Assembly: GCA_025024175.1 (NCBI GenBank)
Contig: QCXZ01000137.1
Location: 74,896,680-74,960,679, forward strand
Source: Rhyzopertha dominica
Lineage: Eukaryota; Arthropoda; Insecta; Coleoptera; Bostrichidae
Direction: 5' to 3'
DNA length: 64,000 nt
Shown here: positions 13,640 through 26,923 of the stretch, in pieces
Numbering within the stretch: the stretch's first letter is position 1
Layout: every line of letters starts with the position of its first letter
The notes under the pieces: model-generated
Databases searched by the model: none
Told to the model about the DNA's origin: nothing
The model's input: only the letters and a program-made list of their open reading frames with translations
Position numbers and translations under genes: made by a program

Positions 13640-16600
13640 ATAAATATATGACTCCAAGAAATCTAACACTAAGATCATCTTAAAGAAGCTTTGTAGATTT
13701 TCCCAGCAAATATTTTTTTAATGGTTTGCTAAAAAAATTATGAACTTCCATTTTTCAAAGTCACACTTGCCCTGATTTGTTTATAACTCAATAGACAAAG
13801 GCTTAGGGGTAAAAACTATAGAGATATTTTTTGTCCCAAATTTATAATAGCAATTAAAATTATCCTCTACCATTTTGCGATTTGACTTATAGTTTCTGAG
13901 ATATTCGCGAAAAACTAAACTTTGTTGAAAACAAATTCTTTAAACAATATGTTGCCACACCTCTAAATGTTTCGATTTTATATATAATTACTGATTATCA
14001 GTCTAGAAAAGCATTTACGCTATATTTCAGCTTGTATGCAATTATTTCTTCTGCTTGCCCTTTTTGTCTAACGTAAGGGCTAACGCTCGTTCTTTCAAGA
14101 AAGCTCCTTTCCTTACTCTAAAACTAAAATTAAAACTTTAAAGGCCTGATGTCTAGCTGGGTCTGGCCTAAACCTCCAACAGATTAATGTAACTTTCTTT
14201 TAATTGGTAGATATAATATCATTGTTACCTGTCATTGCGCATTGTCAGAATAAGCAAATGCACTTGAAATTCAGAAGAAAATATAATCAAAATGAAAGGA
14301 GCAGTCATCACGCTTTTCAAGATATCAGGACTCCATTGTGTGGATACCGATTTATAAGAAAATTCACTGATACCTTGTTAATTTAACTTTTTTGTGCAAT
14401 GCAAAAATGTCAACAGATTTGTAGATTACTTCAAATTGCAACCGTTGAACAGGTATGACGCCACTTTAGATTCTTATAGAACATTCATAAAATGACAGGG
14501 GACACAACGTTGTCGACGAACGTTTCTTTCACTTTAGATGAATGACTATGAGAGAAATTAAGATACGCTGCTTTTTATTGCTGGGGTAGCTTCCTCGACG
14601 ACAGTGCGAATTCGAGCACGTCATAAATTCAAATTGGCTGCGATAGCGTTGCGTGTAGCCTGGGGCAGGAATCATCAGCTGCGTAACAATGTAAGTACGA
14701 TGCGATGGGAACCAATAAACGCATGAGCGCACTCGGAAACGCAATGGCACTTCCGAGTGCGACGTTCGATTGCTCACAGATTGAGGTAATAACGCAATCT
14801 GCATCAGTGAGTTAGAAAATTAATCGTCTGATTAACCTCCTCCATTTGCATCTTTATTGGGTGAACCTGGCGAAAATATATTTGCTGTCAGTCGATCGAT
14901 TTTAGATTGGCGGATAATTAGCATATGAAATAACCGCTGCGGAGGAGTAGAAAATGTGATTATACCTTAAGCTTTTTTAAAGAGAACTAGAAATGGTGAC
15001 CACTACATTCAAATCTATGTAAGCCAGTCGATGGCATACCTAAATTGAGAATTGTGATGGGATAGATCGCTGTCTCTTGAAAACTCTGACAAAAAATTAA
15101 TAGTCTGACGTTTCGATTACACCTGTAATCTTTGTCAAAGACGAAGAACCTCAAAATTTGCCTGACACAAGTTCAAACAAAATTTTGAAAGAATTGTGGT
15201 ACTTACCTATATTGTGGTATGGAAAGAGGAAACAAATAACTCGTATAAAATAGCGGTTAAGCTGTTTTCAGTAAGCTAAAATTGGTACGATTATTTAATT
15301 TGTAGGGGTCTGTACTACAATAAATTATTCGCTAATAAATGAGTATTATATACATAAAATTCAAAATGTAGCAATGTACAATGTTTAATTACGTCCAAGT
15401 TGCGCTAAAAGCTATGTTCGACTATCAAAATTTCTAGATTTTCAATACCAGAAAGCTTGATACCTAAAGAACAAAACAACAAACTGCCCTTTTTTGTCAC
15501 TTATACAAATATGTATATCTAAAAACAAATAGATAGTTTTAACTTCATCCTGCGTGCGAACCACGGAAAAGCACAAAACAGCTCAATATCAGAAGTTTTA
15601 TACCGCAGTAAAAGTAATAAACCTCATATTACTTAAAGGGCTTCATAAGCTCAGCTTGAATGGATTCGGGGCAATACTTAAGAAATTGACACTTGAGCAA
15701 AAAGCTCTCCTTCATAACATACATTTGTATAGTTTTGTAGTTGATGGCGCGCAGGTTTTGCTTAACGTAATTTATAAATGTTTGTTGACTGAGGTATCAA
15801 TGCATTTTTAACTAAAATATAATATTTAAAAATTTTAATAAGTACACCAATAAATTAAACCAGAACCTTCCTGTTCCATTTCACAAAAATGCTCGAAGTT
15901 TTGTAGGATTGTTTTCAAAATATGCTAACTCTCCTGTGATATTGTAACTGATAGTCTTGCAAATAAATAAAGCAAAATAACAGTGAATGTTTAAAAAAAT
16001 ATTATTTTAGTTCAACGTATTATTTATGTAAAGATTGATTATTACTTCCAAAATGCTCTTGCATTATACTTTATTTAGAAATATATTAATAGTTTATATT
16101 ATTCCAAACAACTCACTTCCAGGTTTTGGAACAGTGGATTTTTGCTTTATCTATGAACTTCAAGACAATAGAACGTAAACGCAAAAATTTACCGTATATG
16201 ATACTAATCGTAGTCGGTGTTCTTATTGAGATATTCAGTGTTGATTTTTTTGCAAGGGACTATGCATTAGACATTTTTGAAAACGGAGTGCCTAGTTAGA
16301 TGTTACAGACAACGTCAGTGTAGCACTACATATCTCTACGTTACTTCTTGGTCCCTTTATTGAATCTGGACCTTAAATGTGATTACATTTTAAAAACTGA
16401 AATCGTGACTTTGAATATGAAAATACAATTGCACAAAAATTTATAATTATTTGTCAAAAAAGTAAGCAACAGGTAAACATTTCTTATTAAGCATTGAAAA
16501 CTGGTTTCAACAATAGACAATAATTATTTTACAAATGATGGTTGTAGCGAAGGTCCCTTTCTACGCCTCGCGAAAATTCCCAGAAGACATTGAGATTTGT

Positions 16601-19600
16601 ACACACCCCAAGAGTCTGAATTGCGAATGTGAGTATTACCTCTCCAGTATTTGGAATCTAATCATACAACGGCTATCGCACCCTCACAGTCTCATTCCCT
16701 CATCCTGAAACGTCTTAATAGCCTGCATAAAACCAGGCGGAACCTCACTNTGTTTCTCCTTCAGGAACTGGTTGAGATCGCGTAAAAATTGTACCATTAT
16801 ATATTCCCATTCTGATGATGCTCCTTACACGACGGGCGAAACTTCAGCCATTTGATCTAAGAAGACCAGGATTTTAATACATGTTTATGTTCAATTACAA
16901 ACGTAGCTTATGTCGCAGCAAAGGGGGCGACGTGATTGTTTTAGTGATATAGAAAACAATTTTAACATTTAATCGACTTTTAGGGTGACTGTATATTTGT
17001 GTATCGTATTACATTACATCCGATCATAAGTTGATACAATTTCAAAGTTCCACTCCGTCTACATAGTATTGAGCAGCCCAAGCAGTAATTTTCTCTTTAG
17101 CAAAACACATTAGATTTTAGTACAAGTGCTCTTACTGCTCTTAAACTACACTTATGCAAACTTGGTGTGCATAAGTGCATGAGAAACTCTCCTAATGCTA
17201 ACCTAAGCTTCGAAGTCGAGCGCAGCGGCTTGTAAATTGCCCAAACTACCGATACGTGTCACTGCTTGGTTTAAAATACTGATTTAAAGCAGTTGGATGC
17301 ATATTCCAGTTCAGATGGATAAGTTTTATACTCACGAAAGATACACTCGGTATCATATTTAAGAAGTGCGTCAGGCTCCATCTTGATTATGGTTCACGTC
17401 ACAGCAAATCATATTAAGATGAACTTCCCTAATGACAAGATAATTAGCTGACTCACACACCTTACGGAGGGTGCGAGGTAATTTAGTGTGTAACTGGTAA
17501 TCAGAAATCATAATTAGGATCGGGGGAGAAAATTTAATTTTCAATACGGCGTGGGCTCCCTTTGCAGTGTGTTTCCTGCTCGTTATGGTACTTGCGGGAA
17601 ATTGAATACGTTATATATTGTGTACGTTATGTGCACATTAATAAACGCAGTGATAACTGGCTACTTGCTGGAGTAGCTTGTGGCATCTGTAACTTGTGTT
17701 ATAAAATACCAGTTTGGTAATCTTAAGGACAGATAAATTCACATACTCATAGCTTCTAAGCTATACGAGTATTTTATTATTTACGTTTGCTTAAAAAGGG
17801 AAGTAATATTTAATATCTGAAAATGTAGTAAAACCTATTAGTACTACCACACTATTTCACTTTGTTATATCTGAACATTTCCTTCAGACCAAGAGCTCGT
17901 GTGAAAAAAGCTGCATCATAGTATACCAAAGGTTCAGAAATAAATAGTATATATTTGATTAAAATAAAAACCGCATGTCTGTCGTATTTATCTGCTCACC
18001 CAGATTCTCTGTAATAGACCAAAATATCGAGAAATTAGTTCACAGCCTAGCTATATATTTATACCAGATCAGAAATGGCACTAAAATATGCGAAAAATAA
18101 GTACTCGTTACAAGCAACTCGGCAGACACTTTAACTGGAATTTAAAATGTACGCAAAATCAGGCTCCGAGGAGAAAATTCTTCAAAGAAAATTGCATATA
18201 CGTTTTATATAGATTACGCATATAAAATATGTATAAAGTCATTTAATTTTTGAAACGCTTTTCTATGGTACTCGTACATGCGAATCTGATGTCAACTTTT
18301 AGTTTTGTGTGCGATTTTGCATGTCTGTAATTTTTAGTTTTGTGTTCGTATATTACCAACTGACAGACGCTGATGTTGCACTTATTGGTTATACTATAAA
18401 TAAATTCTTTGATCGCAAAATAATCACGCTTTCATTAAGATTCCGGTTTCTGAATTTTTTACAAATCTTTCTTTTAAGCTAGTAGATCTTTCACTGTGTT
18501 AAGGACGTGGCTCTAATTTGGAATTGTCACTATCATCTAGGGAATGTAATACATTCATTTCCATTTCTGTGATTTTTACAGTCTAATTTTTGTTCATAGG
18601 GGTAAATTTTCTATGTGATAACTAAAAGCAAGGGGATTCATATGATTAAGATGAATGTACATCATTATCGCTCAAATTAAATGTTATTCTTTTAGCTGAT
18701 GAAAATCGACGTTTTTAGTTTCATTAAAATAGTTGGACTGCTGAAGTGTTTGTTGATATATGAATGCAAAGTTGTGTACAAGGCGTACAGGGTTTATCAG
18801 CCATTATAGGTACTTCTTTAACAAAAAAAAAGTTATTATCAAATACTTGAAGACATTGAACTAAAACTAGTACTCACTTGAAATAATGAATTAAGAAAAC
18901 ACAACCTGAAATATTGCCGCCATTAAATGCATTAGCAGTACACATCACGTAGCTATGCATTTCTTACCTCTAGTATTGGTTCCGTATGGCGTGACAGCTA
19001 CGTGCTTAGATGAGATGGGATATAATATTCAACCGCGTCTGCTGATGATAAAGTGGCTGTCTGACTAAATTTTTCTCTTCGTACATTGAATAAGCTCAAT
19101 TTTTCTTACATTTTGAACTAATTTTCATAGTAGTATGCGATCACGAGATTACAACCGATCTTTGGCCCATTTTCGATGTCGCCTGTTTCCAAAATGCTTC
19201 CAGGCAGAGTTCCTTATAGTGAGTATTTACCTTTTAGCGTATTTTTGGTCACTTTAGTCAGATTCCATCAGGAACAGGGTTGATGGACTACATTTCTCAG
19301 AGTGATATGTAGGTATTGTAAATATCAATGCAGCGTCTTAAAATACTTTAGCATTCAGTACTACACTATTAAGTGTTTGTGTTCGAAAATACCTGTTGAC
19401 ATTTCCTGGTCTTGGAAGGAATAAGATTCGTCGGTGGCATTTTATTTCTTACGTTAGTGAATCAGCAGAACGCACTACTTTTTGTTGAAAACAATGTAGT
19501 TGCGGTATTTTCAATAATCGATTAGGTAGTTCTGTTACAGATTTTCTCTGCTATGATTTGGATACTTTAGTTAAGTCACATACTTCTGACACATATCGAA

Positions 19601-20980
19601 TTGTTTGTTTGAATGTGGCATCCCCTTTTAGTCCCAAAATACGCTCACAAGCGTGCACAAAATTTTCGTATTCTGGAACCGCTCATGGTCTTCCTTTAAC
19701 TCGTTGTACCAAATCTTTACCTACTCTTATGCATGTAAGGGATAAGGAATTTTACAACGATGCATTGCGCAACAGGTAGCGGTACATTTAACTCTCTCAT
19801 CGTAATGGCGGATAAACAAAACCCCCATAACCGCTTCATCATACTTACCCTCAGTAGAGTAAGGCTCGAATGGATAAATGAGACAAACATAACATCAACA
19901 ATATTCAGGTAGTTTATTTACAAATGCATCATTTAGTTTCACATCTTAAGTATATACAACATTTATAATAACATCTCTAATTTTACTGTACCTGCTACGG
20001 CCGCTGACTGTTCTGATATTTTGGCCACAGCAATCTTGTAAGATATTCATTTTGGAATGGAAGATCACTCAGTAAACAATCATTTTTGGTAGCAAGAGGA
20101 GCCTAGCTCAAGGAAAGTTTGTTCTTCACGAAGAAATTAGTTCACAACACTTGATTTCCGCACATACAGTTCTTAAAAACAAGGAACAGTAGGAACAGTA
20201 CATCGGGGCAGATAACACATATCTATATGGTTTCTTATTTTAGAATCTGTATAGTTTCACAAACTAATACTTCTTCTCGGTTCTATAAAAGTTTCGTGTC
20301 TTTTGGTTTTCACACATTGCTTGAAATAAAAATTATCTGATTGGACCTGAAAGTAAGAAAATTTTCTCTTGCGAAAGACAGAGAACGTTTATATTTGTTT
20401 CATTTTGGGTTTGGGCTTGTAACTTTCCAATCTTTTCAGTCAAATGACCTTTTGTAAAATAAATTGAAGAACTTTATTATTATGTCACAGAATAAGAAAA
20501 CGCCAAATCTAGCTGAGTATCTATGCAGATGGAAGCTGTTTTCCGATAAAACTATCGGTATATACCCATCACATTATTATGTTCTTGTACAGTTGAAGCT
20601 ATAGACCTTGTAGTTCCTTTGATGGCACGGAGAGAATGTTGTAAGAGCGTCAACGTTTATAAACGCCCTACAAGAACTGTTTAAANTAGAATAGTTGCTT
20701 TNTCATCGTGTGCGATACTGTTAGGGCATCCTTTTTCTTGTAAAAACCAACAGATTTGGATTAATTAAAGTATCCAGTGATTACAATGTAGATTGTAAAG
20801 TTATGCCTGTTTGATAAAGTTTTAAGGCATTTGAAAATGACTTTTACGATAATATCAATATAAATACCATCCGTTAATGACACTTTGTAAGTACATAGTC
20901 TAGTTTAATTTTTGTTGTCTTACTTGCTGTAAATTATTGCTACCGAATATTTGGTTTAAGCTATCGCAAGGCTTATTTTT
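13640..20980. other. Long AT-rich non-coding stretch with short repeat remnants
   Basis: No gene was recognised. Near 15105-15150 and 16815-16850 short sequences carry a CGAAAC core flanked by a GATGATG or GTCTTTGAC-like block, resembling the terminal parts of Penelope-like elements. More GC-balanced blocks at about 14520-14960 and 17390-17640 have no open coding frame. The latter contains AATTAG/TAATTA-type sites and could be regulatory. Everything else looks like plain intergenic or intronic sequence. Confidence 0.4.
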
Positions 20981-20989
20981 GATATATAA

Positions 20990-21175
20990 GTCATTTTGCG
21001 GGCTGGTTCACAGTTTTATTGTTTATTCTTGACGTTTCGACACTCATGTCGCTGTCGTCCTCAGAAGTAGCTCTGAAAATGGTTGTCAAAACGTCAAGCA
21101 ATCAACGTGAGAATCATCCTGGAAAACGACATGTCATTAACAATAACCATGGAAGCCTTCAAACCAAGGTCGAAG
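20990..21175 (-). repeat. Dispersed repeat, inverted partner of the copy at 34376-34523
   Basis: Its reverse complement shares with 34376-34523 a GGTTTGAAGGCTTCC block, a GACATGT-GTTTTC block and a core of about 48 bases (GAGCTACTTCTGAGGA ... CGAAACGTCAAG) with only a few mismatches. The CGAAACG core is reminiscent of Penelope-like element termini, but no protein part is attached here. Confidence 0.7.
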
Positions 21176-21179
21176 AGTA

Positions 21180-22830
21180 AAGAATAGTATAATAGGAAAT
21201 AGTAATTTAGCTTATACCAACTCTAACTGCAAACCCCCCCGTTCGTGAAGCATGTGAACGTAAAATTAGAACACATCAATGACGATGGAAGTGGCAATGA
21301 TATCGTCTTATTAAAAAAAGTTATGGACTAGATATAGGAGCGCAAAAGCAGAAGTAATATATTTATTGTTGATTTATAAATAGTGGAAATTTCTATGGTC
21401 ACAAAGATGATAAAAAAGTTGGCGTCCTCTGATGTAGCATTTCTAGGAGGTAAAAGTAATCAGGTTGCAAAGTGCTGCTATCCAATAGAAGTAGAATTAT
21501 GACTACGGTAAATGCAAATGCAAGCATTGTTAATAAGGAAGATGATTGGATAATGTCTTGGTAGATAAAATCAAGTCTACGATTAGGAATAATACTTCGG
21601 AACTCATGAAGTGTCCTTCGATTTGCAGTATCGCAGAATGAAGGATGATATTTCAAAATAAATATAGCGTTGATAAAAGCTTAACAAAAAAGACAAGATT
21701 AGTGGCTCAAAAAGTTAGCAACCAGTAGTACTTTTGAACGAAACCGATTTTTAGCACCTTTGTACGGAATGAACAATAAAATTTTTCAATTTTTAATTGA
21801 TGAGTTGCATGATAAACGGTGCCATCGACATTCCTGTTAGAGCTGCTGTAACTGATACAAGAATAGATATGAAGGTCTCCAGAACGCATCAGTTTTGTAG
21901 GGCAGAACTCCAATTGTATTGCCTTACAAGCTTCTTATGTCAAATATAAACCTCCCTTGACCTTTTGAAAAATAGGCCTATTTTCTAGTATCTGTTGTGT
22001 GAGTTTTGTTTACAAACTTAAGATTTTTTCAGTTTGTCAAAGCTTGAATTTATCCAATCAAAAATTTTAACTCTTTNCAGAAGTGTCTATAATAGTCCAC
22101 TGCANTTAGCAAAAAGCAACCAAATGCCTCCGGAATTAGAGTGTAGGCATAAAATTTGGCCACTTTGTAATCGTTCTCTAAAACGAAATTCGTGCCACTA
22201 CGTGATCGTTACAAGTATAGGTTAGCGAACATAATGTGGCATAACAAAGAATTGTTTGCTTTCTTTAATACACCCAGTAAGATTAGTACTTTTTCTGAGA
22301 TAGTTAATTCGATAGGGATAACATTTTTCCTCGTAATCTATAGGTACCTTTCCCCTTAAGAAAGCTTTTTTTACAGGTGTGAGAGTAAAAGCAAACCAGT
22401 GAAACTGAATTCATTGCCACCAGAGCGCGCTAATACGGCGAGCGCGCTCAAAAACTTTTACTTTAACTCGCCGAAACTTTTTATCTTAGAATATTTTGTG
22501 TTTATTTTTTCACTAAAAATAAATCTGAACCATAATTTCTATTTGTCTCGCTGATGCATCGACGAATTATGAAAAATAGGTATAGCTGTCCGAGATGTGT
22601 CATTATCTGCACAGTTTAAAGTATATTTGTTTAAAAAATCAGCTCTTTAGGTCTTCCTATTACCGAGAACACAATTAATACGTTTTAAAAATTGAACAAA
22701 CTGTAATTTACAAAAATTATGAAAAAATTGCCCAAATTTGTTTGTATACGTTTAAGTTGTATAGGAGGTCCTTAAAACGCATAATTTTGGGATTCTGCGC
22801 TCCGACTATAAAACTTCCATTTCGGAAGCT
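21180..22830. other. Non-coding stretch, nothing recognised
   Basis: AT-rich sequence with several n bases. Only short chance ORFs were seen, with no domains. Confidence 0.4.
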
Positions 22831-23149
22831 TTTGAGAACTCATTCAGAGCACGATAACCTACCTGGAAAGGCCATCATTGCNTTTCTATGACCTATTTTG
22901 TTCAAACATTCCAAATGCAGTAGACTACAAGATTGGACATTTAATGTATTGGTTCGTATATCCCTCATTTGCTCTTGCTGAGTTTGACGAGCTGTTCTTC
23001 CGAAACGATAGCGATGAGTAGTCCTTGACATAGGCGACGGAACTCCCAGCACCGAATCCTGACGTTCATGGCCAAACAGCCCGCGGCTACAGTGAGATCG
23101 GCGTGACACCTCATGAATCTGCGTCCATATGACAACCTCACGGCGCGTA

Positions 23150-23217
23150 TCACCTGAGGAGCGTGCACCCCAGTGCCACCAGCACTAAAACGCTCCGGGG
23201 ACAATAAACAACAGCAA
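23150..23217 (-). CDS. Candidate C-terminal exon of the Ig-superfamily gene (tentative)
   Basis: On the minus strand, after a possible acceptor ending CCCGGACAG, a frame in the correct phase (1) to follow exon C (26864-26923) encodes about 21 residues and stops at 23150. Its end is hydrophobic (SVLVLVALGCTLL), as expected for the C-terminal signal of a GPI-anchored member of this family. The surrounding 400 bases look more GC-balanced than the neighbouring sequence. The polypyrimidine tract is poor and the hydrophobic run is short, so this may be coincidence. Another frame through the same region stays open for longer and gives no recognisable protein. Confidence 0.25.
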
Positions 23218-23219
23218 CT

Positions 23220-23950
23220 GTCCGGGAATGTGTCTCCAGTTCTAATTGCCTAGGAGCTAAGCTGGGATACAATAAATTCTCCGACGAATCTTCTTCCAGC
23301 GTTCGCTCCCCTTCCGCTAGACAACAGGAGGTAATGATTTATGGCGTTGTGAGCGTTTAAGCGCATGCATGTTCGAAGCTGCTGGCTAAACGGAAACGGT
23401 GACCTCTATGCGTTATTCCTAGACGGATATCCGTTATCGAAAACTGCCACACGTTTCGCTGGCGTGTGCCGTTTATCAGACAGGTTCTCGATTTTCAATC
23501 GGGATACTTTGAAATGTGTTATAATCAAGGGCTGCGTCCGTCGAAATAACACGAAGAGGTCATTTTGGAAGCAAAGGTGGCGAAAGCTAGCTTNTAATAA
23601 CAGTGCACAGNCTTTGGAATCATGCATTTGCAGAAACTTGCGAACTACCCTNGCACATAATTGAATCAAAACATAATACAAGAACCAACTTTCTCTAGAA
23701 AAGTATAATAGCTTCTAAAAGTGTGTAGAACCAACAGTAACCGCGCAGTAACGAATAGCCTGGCAAATAACATGAATTAATCTACCACCGTGATTAAACA
23801 GATATCCCATGCTTTAGCCTCATTCTAATGTTAACATTTAGTAGTTTTAAAGATAGTTGTTACAATATAAGATCATGTAGAAATGTTATCTTTTCATCTA
23901 GTTCAGAAGACCAGCTTCTTTTTACTTTTTATTAGATTACGCACATTAGA
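23220..23950. other. Non-coding stretch, left part less AT-rich
   Basis: The part up to about 23600 looks clearly less AT-rich than its surroundings and has several n bases. Overlapping ORFs on both strands (about 23365-23681) have no recognisable domain. No feature can be supported. Confidence 0.35.
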
Positions 23951-23954
23951 GCAT

Positions 23955-25210
23955 TGTATAGTGGAATAAGAAAGGAAAAACAGGGTTACCAACAAATGTC
24001 ATTATTCTTTAAGGATAAGCAATGCGGACTAATAACAGAGGAAAAACAATCTTGGAAAGATGGAGAGAATATATTGCAGATTTATTGAACTAGGGGGCCG
24101 TGGGGATAAATGAACATAAGGAAGATCTTTCAGGCAATGGGGAAGTAATAATAATAAAACAACTTAAGAACAACAAAAGCCCGGGCAAAGACGGCATAAC
24201 AGCAGAAATGTTCAGAAAAATTCAAAAAAAAGTATGGCTACAAGAAATAATGCCGATTGAATGAACAGAAGCAATATTATGTCCAATCTTTAAAAAGGGA
24301 GATAAATTGCTTTGTGATAATTACAGAGGCATAGCACTACTAAATGTAGCCTACAAAATATTTGCAATGGTAATAAAGAATAGACTAACAATACAAATGA
24401 ACGAAATAGTGGGCGAGTATCAATGTGGCTTTCGCAAAGCTTCCTTTAGTAGATAGATATCACAAAAAACATCAATATCTGGCGTACGTAGATGATGTGG
24501 TGCTCCTAACGCGAAGTGAAAAAGAGCTTAAGCCAGTTGTTCAAAGATTAAAGAAAGCAGTTCTGCAAATTGGACTGGAAATTAATCAAAGAAAGACAAA
24601 ATATATGATGTGGACTAGAATAAGTTTATAGTTGGACAAATATTAAAAGTTATGGGCCAAAACGCGAAGACATACAGTTTTGAAGAGGTTGATAGCTTTA
24701 AGTATTTAGGAGTTACCCTCACCAGGACCCCACAAAACAAAATGGAAATATTGGCATCAACACAAGCAGGAAACAAATATGTAAACGCAATTAACAGAGT
24801 GTTTTGGAGTATAGACATATTCAGAACTCTTAAACTACGTGTATATCAAACAATAGTGTTACCAATTGTACTGTTTGCTAGTGAAGTGTGAACACTGACA
24901 ACAACCGAAGCGGAGATACTTACGGTATGGGAACGGAAAGTACTGAGGAAGATCTTTGGCGATAAACAAGTTGATGGAATGTGGAGAAGAAGAACAAACA
25001 TAGAACTCCGGGAATTATACAGAGAACCAGACATTGTACACAAAATAAAACTAAGAAGATTGAGCTGGTTAGGACACGTGGTGAGGATGCTAGAAGGAAG
25101 ACTACAAATCAAACTGGAGGAAAAGAAGAAGGGGGTAGACCAAGGGAGCGGTGGATGCATAAGGTGGAGATGGACCTAAACCAAATGAACGTCACAGGAT
25201 AAAGGAGGAG
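23955..25210 (+). mobile_element. LINE (non-LTR) reverse transcriptase remnant, internally deleted
   Basis: Frame-shifting pieces encode an RTE/craniofacial-type LINE reverse transcriptase. In order they are KNNKSPGKDGITAEMF (about 24170), [16 protein letters not shown] (about 24310), GEYQCGFRK (about 24415), then directly the YVDDVVLL active-site block (about 24497) and FKYLGVTLT (about 24697). The C-terminal SWLGHVVRM block follows at about 25065. The stretch of roughly 100 residues normally lying between the CGFRK block and the YxDD active site is missing, so this copy is internally deleted as well as interrupted by stops. No endonuclease domain or 3' tail was identified. Confidence 0.85.
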
Positions 25211-25239
25211 ATTTACACAGATATCTGACGGTACCAGTA

Positions 25240-25800
25240 CGCGGTTTAGCAATCAATTACTTCCATTTTTACCTGCAAATTCCATAATTGTCATGAACAA
25301 TGCAAAATACTACTCAGCAAAAAAAAATATTTCGTCTATGACAAAAAAAAAAGCAGTTCCTGGATGTTATTAAAGAAGTTAATTTTCCAATAACTTATAC
25401 AGGATAGATAAAATCGCAATAGAAGATGGGTACACGGTTCAATCCGATTGATCTAATATGGCGCAACCTGACAAGAGCTATTCGACGAAACAATTAACGC
25501 CCAAATTTCAGTGCTACTTTAATGGATTGGTACGAACTGAAGTGTCGAAAATCGACCAGCAGTAATTTGCAGGTAATTTGCCGCATATACTTGCTTATTT
25601 GCCCTTTTACTATTTTTAATCGTCTGGTATTTTTGAATAAAATGATTTAATAAATATTCTTGCTCTTACTTAGTACTTACTCATTCTTCTGACTACGTGA
25701 AACACGCTAAAGAAATGGAAGATTTTTATGTATCCGCGAATATTCCTAGAGTTGTTATCAGTGAAGACACTGAACCATTGAAGGAGAAACCGACAGTAAT
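25240..25800 (+). mobile_element. Decayed DDE transposase remnant (Tc1/mariner-like, DDE_3 type)
   Basis: Directly after the LINE, a broken frame reads LLPFLPANSIIVMNNAKYYS, matching the LPPxSVIVxDNAxYHS block with the catalytic aspartate changed to asparagine. About 180 bases later a NPIDLIW segment corresponds to the NPIExxW block carrying the last acidic residue. A piece at about 25690-25790 (YVKHAKEMEDFY) looks like the C-terminal part. The pieces are separated by stops and probably by an insertion. Terminal repeats were not found. Confidence 0.55.
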
Positions 25801-25809
25801 AAGAGTAAA

Positions 25810-26700
25810 AGTGGTTGATAGATAAATAGATATGAAATAAAACTCTACCTTTATTTTACTCAAGACGTTGGGTTCCTAATAAAGCAATGGTTTGGTCAAT
25901 CTATTATAAACACGGGATTATTTGCACCCTGGCCAGGGGTTTGATTGTAAGTAAACGAGCAATTATTTGGTGGTCCGAACTTTACAATTGCAATATAACC
26001 GTATTTCATTTGGAGAAGTATACATATATAGTTCGTTCATGAGCTGGCCTTCAATAAGCCATAAACAACCAAAGTCGTGGCAGATTCCTGTGCCTGTCAA
26101 AGATTTTTTGAAACAAACGTTGGCGTTGGTCACCTGCAACCTACAATTTTGTAATCATAATAAGGAGATAAAAAATTCTATATGTATTACATAATCAAGT
26201 TAATTTCTCCACTATATACTGATATTATCTTTACTTTACCAGCTTATCATTGTCAGTTCATTGGAACCAAAATGATCTAATGTCAAGCCTAACGTAATTA
26301 TGACAAAAATATTAGTGCAAAAGGATATGGCGTAGAGGCTATTTTGTCTAAGGACGCGGAATATTTTCACTTTATGACCAAGTGAACACCATGTCAGAAA
26401 CGAAGTATAGCTGGAAACCTTCAAGTGTATATAAGCTTAGGTCATTGAAAGATGATATGCCATTCGAAGAAATAAGATGTTGGGATACTGAATTTCAATA
26501 ATTATAAACGAACACGGAATAATCGGAGTTTTCGCTCGCATCTTTATATTCTCGAATTGCAACATTCTTTAACCGAGATCAGCGCATAATTTATTGCTCC
26601 ATTTCGGTGTGGTGAAATTGATTTATGGGAGCGACGGTGAATTGAATCGTTAACTAAACCGGGCGGTTATGCCCCTAATGCAGTTTGCTATTCAAGCCCA
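25810..26700. other. Non-coding stretch
   Basis: Short ORFs on both strands (for example 25967-26194) carry no recognisable domain. A more GC-balanced block at about 26500-26720 precedes the Thr-rich exon and may be conserved intronic sequence. Confidence 0.35.
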
Positions 26701-26863
26701 TGCGCTTTCAAAAACGTGCCGAATGTGTGTTTGTGGTATACTTACAAGCGGCGCTCGTTGAAAGCGTAACATGCGTTATTTTGGTTGTCGTTATTAGTTC
26801 TGTAAATAATGGAAGAGTAGAGGATGGATCCGATTGCTGATATGGTCGAGAAGAGGAGCTTAC

Positions 26864-26923
26864 CTGTGGTAGTCGTTGTGGCCTGCGTGGTAGTCGTTGT
26901 AGTTGTTGTAGGCCTCTTAATTT
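26864..26923 (-). CDS. Ig gene exon C: Thr-rich linker after the Ig domain
   Basis: 60 bases with the acceptor TATGTTTCAG and the donor ACAGGTAAGC. Spliced after exon B it reads VYEIKRP, then eight Thr, Gln-Ala and five Thr. A short Glu-Ile-x-x-Pro-Thr run directly after the last Ig domain is common in lachesin/DIP proteins, where the Thr-rich stalk precedes the membrane anchor. The in-phase join supports the exon strongly despite its small size and a 6.6-kb intron. Confidence 0.75.

Noticed and set aside
22840..23204. Two overlapping minus-strand ORFs in the GC-balanced block
   Set aside because: No recognisable domain; arginine-rich composition fits chance translation. Only the short hydrophobic frame was kept as a weak candidate exon.
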